Source: Escallonia rubra
Taxonomy: Eukaryota; Streptophyta; Magnoliopsida; Escalloniales; Escalloniaceae
DNA: 64,000 nucleotides
Assembly (NCBI GenBank): GCA_033065855.1
Contig: JAVXUO010001110.1
Span: 740,007 to 804,006 of the forward strand
Direction of reading: 5' to 3'
Shown piece by piece: positions 43,610 to 53,300 of this stretch. Position numbers and translations under genes: made by a program. Position 1 is the first letter of the stretch, and each line of letters begins with the position of its first letter. The notes below the pieces were generated by a model that was not told the origin of the DNA, made no database searches, and saw only the letters and a list, made by a program, of their open reading frames with translations.

Positions 43610-44044
43610 ATGGCAGGACTTCCTGGTAGTTCTAATTATCAGCGACGTGAGAAAGTGTGGTTGTTGTGTGAAAGGAACGACGACTACAAAGAAGTGAAGT
43701 ATACAGATCCGAAAGAGTATTATTGCGGTTTACGGAGAGAATGGGCACATAGAGTTACGGAATCAGAAGCACTACACCAAGATCTCATCTCCCTTAGAGC
43801 ACCCTTGCTGCATCGTCGTTCACTCATTATGTCACGGCCCAAAGTTAAGGAGTGTAAGAAAGCTGTGAGCCAAATTCGAAAGGAGAATAACCGAATGTTG
43901 CTGCGTAGAAAACGATTTTACATGCTTCAACTTGCCGAAGAAATGGCAGAGGCTAGTGGGAGGCACCTCACTTCAAACGAGAGAAACAATATTTTAACCA
44001 ATGATCAGTACTTATCTGATGAATATATGTCTAGTGAAGAGTGA
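43610..44044 (+). CDS. Small intronless gene, unrecognised family (144 residues)
   Basis: The family was not recognised. The ATG at 43610 opens MAGLPGSSNYQRREKVWLL, preceded by a well-placed TATA box. The protein is charged, with EYYCGLRREWAHRVTESEAL in the middle, a basic helix KAVSQIRKENNRMLLRRKRF and an acidic tail (YLSDEYMSSEE). It aligns without gaps to the minus-strand protein at 41583-42014 from EW to ENNRM (53 residues in each) and shares the acidic C-terminus, so the two are paralogues transcribed divergently about 1.6 kb apart. There is no signal peptide or membrane segment. The helix plus acidic tail could suit a nucleic-acid or protein-binding adaptor, but that is only a guess. 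Its promoter is duplicated upstream. Confidence 0.65.
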   Translation: MAGLPGSSNYQRREKVWLLCERNDDYKEVKYTDPKEYYCGLRREWAHRVTESEALHQDLISLRAPLLHRRSLIMSRPKVKECKKAVSQIRKENNRMLLRRKRFYMLQLAEEMAEASGRHLTSNERNNILTNDQYLSDEYMSSEE

Positions 44045-44779
44045 AATATCTCTCTGCCCACTATGTGTTTGGATTTTATTCCGTTATCAGTTTTACACGT
44101 CATTGTAATAAGCCAACCTCTCCAATGCATTTGTTTGTGTAATACTTCTGTGGCTGCAAATTTGTACTTTGCGCAATTGGTAGGATCTATTACAACCTAC
44201 ACTGAATGATCCAGTCTATCTAAAGTTATACCTATACGCCTATAAAAGTTGTCATGGGCTTAGATGGTTATTCCCCTTTTTTTTCCCTGTAGGAGCGCCT
44301 TTTTCTAATTGATATTTCCATATAGGTTAATGGTGAGTAAGGGTATTTTTTGACTTGTAACATTTACGTTCCATTAAATACCCTTTTTTAGATTAAATGT
44401 TCAGTAAACAAATGAAGGGTAATATTTTAGTGGTCTAGTTTTGACTTTTAGTGTAAAATTTCCATCATAAACTATTTACTTAATATGCATAAGATTAACA
44501 ATGTCATGCTGAATTACATTCACAATAATGTAATTGTTGAGATGTACTATTAAGATTACTAAGTCACATTGTATGTTAAAACAAAAGATAATTAATGAAT
44601 GCACTGATGATAGAGCTTTAGAGTACTGTTTAAAACGTTTAACGGAAAAAAGAAAGAATAAAAATTATCGTTACCTTACCCCAATTGTACATGAATTGGG
44701 GGGTCTAACATTTAGCTCCTGTGTAGTATGGGTGCTTGTTGTGGTGATTTCTAGCCGAATTTGACAGTGAAGGAAATTA

Positions 44780-44838
<59 letters not shown>

Positions 44839-45050
44839 TATAACTCTTTGGTGCAAAATATGTTCTGCTCAAAGAACTTTTCTGCTCTTATACATGGTTC
44901 TCTTTTTTATTGGAAATACAATGATTTTTCTATTCAATCAAAAAAAGAGTATAAATAGATTCCAAATATAGCAACTTCAAACATTCTTCACAAATTATTT
45001 ATAACTTGTTGGAATTTTCACTTCGTATTTCAGTATACACACTACAACAA
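44045..45050. other. Intergenic, AT-rich, with a (TA)n tract
   Basis: This is 3' sequence of the small gene followed by AT-rich DNA. No exon is recognised. A 22-base string, AACTTGTTGGAATTTTCACT plus TC, at 45003-45024 is repeated exactly near 62706 and may be an LTR edge. Confidence 0.4.
44779..44835. repeat. (TA)n microsatellite
   Basis: About 28 TA units with one CA interruption near the start. It is simple-sequence DNA. Confidence 0.97.
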
Positions 45051-45134
45051 AAATGACTTTTAGCGACGGGTACTTCATAAACTAAAAGTCTCCTTTCCGT
45101 CAAAAAATATTTTTAGCGACGGTTAGTCCATCGC
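45051..45134 (+). mobile_element. CACTA-like transposon end (single terminus)
   Basis: The sequence starts CACTACAACAAAAATGACTT and goes on with TTTAGCGACGG and an inverted CCATCGCTAAAAGTCCG, a pattern typical of CACTA termini and their subterminal motifs. No matching inverted terminus ending TTGTAGTG was found to the right in this window, so only one end is called. A kinase-exon fragment follows within 75 bp. Confidence 0.5.
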
Positions 45135-45206
45135 TAAAAGTCCGTTTAAAAAAATAAAAGCAGAAACACCAGGAACTTGGTAACTTCACTGTTGACCGAA
45201 ACTTAC

Positions 45207-45296
45207 AAGGCCAATTTGCGGACGAGAATCAGGTGCACGTCTGATACAAAGGCTAGCAGTTAAAACCATCTTCTCAAGTTGATCATGGTCATAATC
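45207..45296 (-). pseudogene. Receptor-like cytoplasmic kinase exon, downstream part
   Basis: On the minus strand this reads DYDHDQLEKMVLTASLCIRR then APDSRPQIGL and ends at a good donor (CCTT|GTAAGT). It matches kinase subdomain XI (the CIRR.P..RP.I core) of plant RLCKs of the At5g57670/USP-kinase type. It is the second half of an exon split by the 4.65-kb insertion at 45297-49951. With one copy of the 5-bp duplication removed, it joins 49952-50040 in frame (MGSDYDHDQLE). The rest of the kinase is absent, so this is a gene fragment. Confidence 0.8.
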
Positions 45297-45299
45297 TGT

Positions 45300-47401
45300 C
45301 ACGCCCCCGGAAGGGGCGCAACAATTAATCCTAAGGCAACACATGTTATCATGCTTAACAGAAAGTTCGGGTAAGAGCAGGAAGGCAAAGCGAACCGCTC
45401 CCGTATGTCCTCCGAGGAAGATTGAGGGCAAGTTTAATCCGTCGACTGTAATCAAAACTACCAAAGCCATTGTCACGCGGAGGGGAAACTTAAAAGGTTG
45501 AGAACTTAAGATTATCTATTTGATGTCATGGAGACAAATTTCGCACCCTCTATAGCCCGAATTGTCTTCTCTCTAACCTATTTGGGACAGAAATGATAAA
45601 CGCACCGGCTCTCAAGGGCTCGAATAGATCCAGTCAATTTAAGGAATGGGAGGGGTAAAGTGCAAGCAGAAAATAAACCTCATACATACACTCCTTTTTC
45701 TCAAGGTTGATAGTCCACGAATATAACGTGTCTCTACAAGTGGTTTATTAATCTTATCTCATGTATGGTTAGTCTAATGTGGTTTTAATTAACCTTATAA
45801 GATGTCTTTTCTTACAAGCATTTAGCTGTGCCAGTGAGATCAACTATATGCAACAATGGAGAATCTACTACATTAAACAAAAGGGAACGAATCTGTGGCA
45901 TCTTTGTAAGAATATTAAGCACCAGTCGCCCCAGTCTCGCTTTCCTTCTCTCATCTGTTATTGCATGCTAGAAACATTGACGGCATAACAAAAAGACTGG
46001 CATGCCAACAGCCACCACCACCACCAATCTTTCATCAGCTCATTTACTTTGCAAAACCCACCACCACCACCACCTCACTCCGTAGACACCCACTCGTCTC
46101 CTCCATGTCATCACAAACACGGTTAAGCGCGAACTCAGGGAGTGCGTTTCACTTGACTGGCGTGTTCATTGGATGGAAGTTGCCTGTGGTGACAAAACTG
46201 GTTCTTTTTTTTCTTGTATAGAATGTCGCTGAAGTTCGCCTGTGACGTGTCTACTTCGCGACTCAATTTGCAAACATCGGCCAAAGTATTTCCAAGGATG
46301 CAACTAAAAACTTGTAGCGACAAATATGGGTTGTGGGTTTGGTGTTTTCTGGGGGATGTTGCTCCAACCAGGATTGAAGCAAAATAATTTCCTTCTCAGA
46401 ATCTCAAAACCTTTGCCTTGGTGAAAATTAAAAACAGAAATTAAAATGCCTTGCCACACTTATGATTCTCTGCATATGACAAACATTTTTAGGAGCAGAA
46501 AATGGGAAGAGAAAAAAAAAATATTGACTTCCCAAAATATGCATAGCATCCCTTCTAAAAGGGGCAACAAGCCATAGAGGATGAGAATGCCTCCACAACG
46601 ACCACAATGTCTTCTATCCATTCACAATCCATCAATTCATAACCGGAGAAGAGGCTACATCATTGACTTCTGCCTATGAACAAATATCGCTTAAGACTTC
46701 AGCTTCCGAAAATTCAAGAGGCGTAGAGCACAACAGTGAGCAACCAGTCAATAACTGAATCGATGGGCATTGAACATACTCTTCGAAAGCAACATCAGGG
46801 AAAGACACATCTAAGATAACTCTCTGAACCTTGCAAATACGTTAATATATATCTCTCTCCAGACATATATATACATTTATATATCGAGTAGGGACATGTA
46901 TATATATACACAAGCACAAGCACACAAACATATATGCGCACGCAGACACGCATATGTGTGTGTGTGTGTTAAAGAATCACAACAGTAAGTGGATTAAAAA
47001 GTAAATGTTGGACTTGGAACCTTCAATCGCTATGAAAATATAATGCCATAAGAATTCGGGGAACAAATGCCAATCTAATTCCGCACATGCACAAATAATA
47101 CGAGATAAGACAATCGGTTTGAAAAGCAGGAAGCCGTTTATTCAAACCTGTAAGTGTTTCTTACAGCCTCTTTCTGCAGAAAGTTAGCACAGGAAAGGTA
47201 CACAAACCTGCACTCAGAATGTTGGATTATTTGCACCAGCACTCCACCTTCCAACATCTTGCTGCCATGAGACGTGATATGTACAGGGGACTCGCAACGA
47301 GCAGAGGCTTCTTAATAGCAGCTCTAGCTGTTTCTTCTTCCTCAAGAATATTCTCTTTGTTGTTAAGAATTTTCTCTTTGTTGTTAAGAATTTTCTGCTT
47401 A
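45300..47401. other. Unassigned left part of the insertion
   Basis: No coding exon is recognised. Features include a GC-richer opening with TGTCACGCC and, at 45472-45483, a second TTGTCACGCGGA; a CCACCA-rich patch near 46005-46075; AC/GT simple repeats near 46910-46970; and a doubled 21-bp motif (AAGAATTTTCTCTTTGTTGTT) at 47350-47395. The last few hundred bases may be the ETR1 3' untranslated region. Confidence 0.4.
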
Positions 47402-49873
47402 CTAGGCTTCAAATAGAACCCTATGCTCTAAGAGCTCAGATAAAACAATTCTCATTTTGTCTACTGAAACAGGTTTTAGTATGACTCCATCCATGCCGAC
47501 TCTCAAGCAGTGCTCCTTTGTTACCCTGTCTGTGTTTCCAGTCAGTGCAACAATAAGGGGTCTTTCATGGCATTTTGAAAACATTTCATGTATGCGGACA
47601 GCAATTTCATAGCCATCTACACCAGGCATACAGATATCCATAAACACCACCTGGTGTTCCTGAGTAATAGCACGCAAACACTCATCTTCCGAGCTAACAG
47701 TCATCACATCACATCCCAGATGCACAAGAAGTCCCTTCGTTACGCTCCTGCTAACCCTGCATACCCGCAAAATAACAAATTTATGAACGACAATCAGATG
47801 GTAATTAACTGTACTACCTTATTGATCGGCCAACCAAAAGTCAATCTTAGCGGCTCTTACTTGCAAAAACCTACGTGTGTTGGAAATTTCACACCATCTA
47901 ATCACTTCTATCAATGATGAAACCTTAAAAGATTTAAGAGCAATAAGGAAAACGCTTGACGGGGAAAGCTGAATTTTAAGGAGTCAAAGTCAACGGGCAA
48001 GTCCTAGGTGCCCTAGTTTTTATGACTTTCATTGCTTTCATTACAACCAGACCTTGCTATCGCTTAAAGTAAAGGAGGTATCTAGTGAAAATATGCTTAT
48101 CTTAGGGCTTTCACTCAAATCTTGAGTGCTACTTATTCGCGTAACATCGAGGCTGGCTGTGTGGGGGAGGGTTTGGGTAGGTATAGAAATGCAATATTCC
48201 TCTCTACCAAGCTAGTCTGATGGGACTACTCTAATGGGACAGCCCACATTTTTGGGAAGAGGCAAATTGCTTTCAGCCAAGCACTGTGAATCCAAGAATT
48301 TTCTCCCTCGCAATGGTGGGAGCCTGGGCACCTGGCCTTTTATATAGACTGTTATACAATAACTAATGTGGCACCACCTAACCCCACTAACTTGAAACCC
48401 CAGTAACACATACCTCAGTTTTGGCCATAAAGCCCCCAGGAATAAAATTGATATTAGAAAAGTTAACTAATTGAGCAACGAAGTAACATGATCTAAATGC
48501 ATTACTAACCCATTGTCATCCATGACAAGAACTTTGAGGCCCAAAAAATTTGTCTGGCCATGATTAGCAGGACCTTTGGGTACAAAAGAAAGCTTCAATT
48601 CGTTTGAGCGCTCAGGGATACCAAGTTTTACAACAAAGATAGCAGTAGATCCCTTGCCGAGGCCTTCACTTTCAATCCGAATATGCCCTTCCATAAGATT
48701 TACGAACCTAATTGCACAAACCAGAAAAGAGGTCGACATTTAAATTTTGAAATGCAGATTTACCAGAGAACAAAGCAATTTATGATCTGATGTTACAAAA
48801 AATTAGAATGCCTGAGAAAAGATGAGACTCTTTTTTCGAAGAGTTGCATAGACAACCCAGGCAGACGAGAAACCTGTGAAGTACCAAAAGTGACATACCT
48901 CTTACAAATTGCAAGTCCAAGACCACTGCCATCAGAATTTTTTGTTGCTAGTGATTGGCCTTGAGCAAATTTGGTGAATAACTTGGGAATATCTTGGGGA
49001 TTAATTCCTGATCCTGAATCTTTTACCTACGCTAGAGGAAAAATGTAAAAATGTCACTAGACTGTGAGATACAAAAAGCATTTCAAGGCCAATTTAGATC
49101 CTTCTTGAGCATAGAAGAGGCCAACCTGTACGCGCAAATAAAAATGATTATCACTAGGAACTGGGAAAAAATCAGGAACTCGAGGATCTCTTAAAGACTC
49201 TGATTTTGCAACAAAAGCAGAAAGTGAAATGCTGCCATCTTTCGAGAACTTCACAGCATTGCCAACAACATTCAGAAGCGTTTGCATAAGTCGCTTTTCA
49301 TCACCAACAGCATATTCTGGCAAATCTGAAGCCAAGCTCAACGTAATGAGCAACTTTTTGACAGATGCAATCGGCTTTATCAAGTTAAGGACCTGACATT
49401 AAGACAACAAATCTCGTTACAGCCAATGACAACATTGTGCTATTCACTACTGTGCCTAAGCTAATCTAGAATGAATTGTTATTGCAAAAGATCTGGTAGC
49501 CTACTTCCTTGAAGAGAGCATGAAGGTTAAAAGTTCCAATGTCAAGTTGAAGGCTGCCATCTTCAAGCCTGGAAAGATCCAATACATCATTTATGAGGGT
49601 AGCTAGAAGATTACTGCTCTTAAGGATTGTTTCAACCATCAGACGTTGCTCAGGTGTCAGCTCAGTTTCCTGTAGTAAGGAGGAAACCACAATAATTGCA
49701 TGCATAGGAGTTCCCATCTCGTGGTTCATAACAGCAAGGAAATCATTACGAGCACGAACAGCCGTTTCTGCTTCTCTTCTTGCCAAATCAAGTGCAACAT
49801 TCTGCTCCATAAGAAGATCCCTTGCCCTCATTGACTCTTCTAGGATAGCGGCATGTGATAGAGCAACAACAAC
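47402..49873 (-). pseudogene. ETR1: C-terminal half of an ETR1-type ethylene receptor (five exons)
   Basis: Exons are 49873-49505, 49392-49126, 49026-48899, 48707-48510 and 47756-47402. All have GT/AG borders and agreeing phases, giving 438 codons without a stop. They cover the end of the GAF region ([12 protein letters not shown]), a HisKA domain with the phospho-acceptor in [11 protein letters not shown], an N box ([12 protein letters not shown]), G boxes ([15 protein letters not shown]) and a receiver (MDDNG, acceptor [17 protein letters not shown]). The length and receiver place it with ETR1, an endoplasmic-reticulum ethylene receptor that represses signalling through CTR1. The ethylene-binding membrane segments and most of the GAF are absent; only 78 bases of intron precede the first exon before the insertion edge. 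The H box has Gly where Arg is usual (HEMRTP). It cannot bind ethylene; whether it is transcribed is unknown. Confidence 0.9.
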
Positions 49874-49951
49874 CTACATCACAGCAACCAAATTTAAATA
49901 TGTTTAAACTTAATAAAATGATTAGTAGCTAATTAAGATCGGGGCCTCACA

Positions 49952-50040
49952 TAATCACTGCCCATGCTTGGATCTAACAACTGCAAAACCTTCTCACCCT
50001 CTAAAATTGGCTTCGCCTGGAGGTCATCATCAACTCCCGT
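49952..50040 (-). pseudogene. Receptor-like cytoplasmic kinase exon, upstream part
   Basis: On the minus strand it reads ...DDDLQAKPILEGEKVLQLLD then PSMGSDY, where it meets the insertion edge. This is the stretch just before subdomain XI in RLCK kinases (WAKPIL...QLLDP..G.DYD). Its upstream limit is uncertain: acceptors at TTGATTCAAG or ATGACCTCCAG are both possible. Together with 45207-45296 it forms one exon of about 57 codons. No other kinase exons lie nearby, so this is a captured or leftover fragment. Confidence 0.75.
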
Positions 50041-50340
50041 TTTTACTTGAATCAAGAAGGAAGAAATCATAGAGGAAAAATTTTAAACACTCGTGCATGT
50101 ATGCAATCCATCAGACATGCTTAACAGTATGTACGATGTCAATTACTAGTGCAATCCATCGTATACTTAACATGCATTAATCTAAATGCAACATTCCATC
50201 GCTACTTCAAAGAATAACCAGTACATACCATCACAAAAATGCCACACGATTACAAAGCATGTTTTCAAAATAGCTAAGTCAACATGTTGCCTGTACTAAG
50301 GTTAGGGGACTGGTTTTCATGAGTGTGCTAATCTGCAAAG

Positions 50341-53300
50341 TTAAGTTCCACATGGTGCTCGTACTCCTTTCTTTGCCCTTGGAGGATTCCTCTTGGCGTA
50401 TGTCTTGAGTTTATGGCGCTTTGCAGGCTGCTCCATCACAACACATTGTGTTGCACAATTCGACGTAGGAGGAGGCTCCTCTGTAACCTGTGAAACTGAA
50501 TCTTTCACAGGTGAACAAATCCCATGAGGTGCTCTAAGACGATGGGGATGTTGACTTCGTCGAGCTCGTGGAATGGCATAAAAAAACTGGTCGGAAATGC
50601 AACCTCCTCTACCTTGACCAGTGATTCGTCCAGGACTTGATACTCGGCTACCACCTGTAACGCCACTGCTAAAGCTGTGATATGGAACCGACCCATGTGT
50701 CTCTTCCTCAATAGGTTCCAGCTGTTCTTGTACCATCTCATAACAAGCAAGTGGATCAGTAGAAATAGGAGGGATTTCCGAAGGTATATCATTGACTATA
50801 CCTTCCATCTCAGATTCATGAAGCAGCGGGGATGGCATGTGATGTACAGCTGCTGTCTCAGTTGCTGATATAGGTGCTGGGCCTCCTGGTGTATGAGGTC
50901 GATCAGATCTATTAGGTGTGGAAGATGATGGCCCATGAGCAGGGGGTGTACTGGATGTGGAATGGGATGTCAAAGGCTCATGCTCTGCAGCTGTTACAGG
51001 CGATGGTGAGGGCAAAACCTGCATATGAGGTTGGACTGACGGTGGCACGTGTGATGTTGATGCAGTGTTTGGTGCTGGTGCACCTATCGGTACTACGGTG
51101 ACCGGCTCCATGGTCGGTCTCGGTCCCTTTCGGCGTGCCCGCGGTGGTCGTCGGGCCTGAGTAGCTGGTTGTGTCGGATCCTGGATTCGTGGCTCTGGTT
51201 GTGCACCGGCTGAGATTCGTTCAGCCTCACAAATGGCAGACAGTGCTTCTCGACACACAACTTTAATACTTGCAAGGGATTCAATGGCTGCATTAGGGTC
51301 AGTAGAATCAGCAAGGTGGAATATGCACTTGATTTGTTGTGCCTGCAAAATAAGCAAGTTCGTTAATAACCAGCTAGTTTGAGGTCAATTTCATATTTTC
51401 TGTTACCATCAACCTTCAAAGAAGTCACTACTGTAACAACCTAACTACGAAATGGAATTGCATTACCATCAACCTTCAGAGAAGTCAAATCCCAAATGCA
51501 TTTACATTAAATCACGCAACAACACAGCATGATATTTAGTCAAAGAAACAACATGAAGGATGTAAGGCATATGAAGCTAGAGAGTTTGTAGAACAGAGAT
51601 TATTACCAACAGGGTCCAAAAAGAATCCCACTCACTAACATACAAGCACCCGAAATAATAGGGAGGAACAAATACCATAGACAACAGGTTTGTCCTCGTC
51701 TGGGTTTCGATCTGCCTCAAAGAACTCCTCTAGGGGGTCATAGCCAGTCCTGCAGCAGCAGCAGCTGCAGCAGCAGCAGGAGCAGCAGCAGCAGGAGCAG
51801 CAGCAGCAGCTGCAGCAGCAGCAGCTGCAGCAGCTGAAGTTTCTGTTTTGGCTGCAGCTAAGAGTGTCCTCCCAAACGCTCTTGTCATAAACATAATATG
51901 CGAACAGATTTCTGCAGAATATCTTTAATGAGTTCAAACTTAGAAAAGCATGAATTGGTTTAATCAGCCATCCAACACAACAAAGTCTCATCAGGAGAAA
52001 GATGCCCACTGCGGGAACCGAGTACAGTACAGCGTAGCTAGTTCCTAAACCAATTACGGACGGTTCCAAATTCCTCTCACCGTATTCAATATGCCATATT
52101 AACCAAAGGGTGTGGAAATGAGGTGCTATTATACTTATCACCAGACAGAAAATGACCACACAAACAATGAAGGCTTAACTTTTAATCCCACAACTGCAAG
52201 GCTTTTATGTAATCTTTATAGAGACGTCATATCAGGAAGCGGTCCTAGACCACAACAAGTTTGACAAATTACGTTGAATAAGCTTTCTTTGTTTTTCAAT
52301 TTTCTTTCAAAAGGTTGTGATGCCAACATTTGTGAAGAGAATCTTATTCAACTCTTTTGAAGAATAAAACAAAATAAAATCACAAAAGTACTTCCACATA
52401 AAAGGAAACACTACTGAAAAAGGTACGAGCAAATCAAGAAATACGACTATACCATGCTCATTTTGAGTATTTAAAAGGGTGTTTTGAATAGCATAAGGAC
52501 ACGTAACCGCAATCAGTCATCAGAGCAACTTCATGGTGCCAATCTTAGAACTACCATCACAGTTTTATCACGTGCACTGGCAGTACCTATGATATATGTC
52601 CTGTATTTTAAAATGTCTAATGCATGGATAATCGGATCTTGTAGTTTAAAATTTTCATAACGTGAATGATCACAAGGTTTTAGTAGCTATTTCTGGACCA
52701 AGCAGAGTGGTCTTATTAGTCTAAGGGAAGTCCTACATGTAAGTGCATAACATGTGTTCCTAGCAAGAATCACATTTTCTTCCCCAAGTGACAAATTTAT
52801 GTACCACAACTCACCAAGTCTTCATATCATTCTCTATTGGGTGGCTACATGATCCTAGCTAGCAATCAACCTCTTTTTCTCTTTCTTCTCTATCTTTTTG
52901 TTCTAGCCTAGATTCCCTTTCTTTTCCCTGTCATTCAAGAGTAACACTTTCGGGATTTTCTCCTTCCTTATGCAAGTGCTGTGACTAACATCCCAGAAAT
53001 ATCCTTCTTTGATACCTCTTGCCCATGCATTTGTGCACACTGCACAACAATCCTCCTCCAAGATTTAGTCAAGTTGAGCTGCATATACTGTTATTCTTAC
53101 TTGACTTAAACTTATATTGTAAGGCACTTCTCCAACCCTAGAACATTGCATAAACTCATGTTAAAGCTCGTACACAACTAGTCTAGAAAATGACATATAC
53201 GAAGCTCTCTTCATCCTTAAATCCACTGTATTACAATGAAATAAAAAATCCTAAACTCAGACTTCTTTAATGAAGCAAGACCCTAATCCTGTCACTAGTA

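Larger units (their letters stand above)
45297..49951. mobile_element. 4.65-kb insertion carrying an ETR1 half-gene
   Basis: The ends are TGTCACGCCCCCGG on the left and, reverse-complemented, TGTGAGGCCCCGATC on the right. They form a short imperfect inverted repeat of the TG...CA style common in plant LTR elements. An exact 5-bp duplication, TAATC, flanks it (45292-45296 and 49952-49956), and removing the insert restores a continuous kinase exon. The inside holds five ETR1 exons with introns on the minus strand plus about 2 kb of unassigned sequence. No gag, pol or transposase frame and no second LTR copy were found, so the class is unsettled: a non-autonomous LTR-type element or large derivative is the best guess. 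Confidence 0.65.

Noticed and set aside
45297-45483. A short stand-alone LTR between the TGTCACGC at 45297 and the TTGTCACGCGG at 45472-45483
   Set aside because: No TG...CA pair with a duplication closes there; the TAATC copies place the far end at 49951 instead.
50505-51314. Extra open frames within the last PMD exon
   Set aside because: Shadows of the Pro/Ser-rich coding exon in other frames.
51635-52159. 174-codon frame with a long Cys/Ser run
   Set aside because: The run is the (GCA)n microsatellite read in one frame inside a PMD intron.
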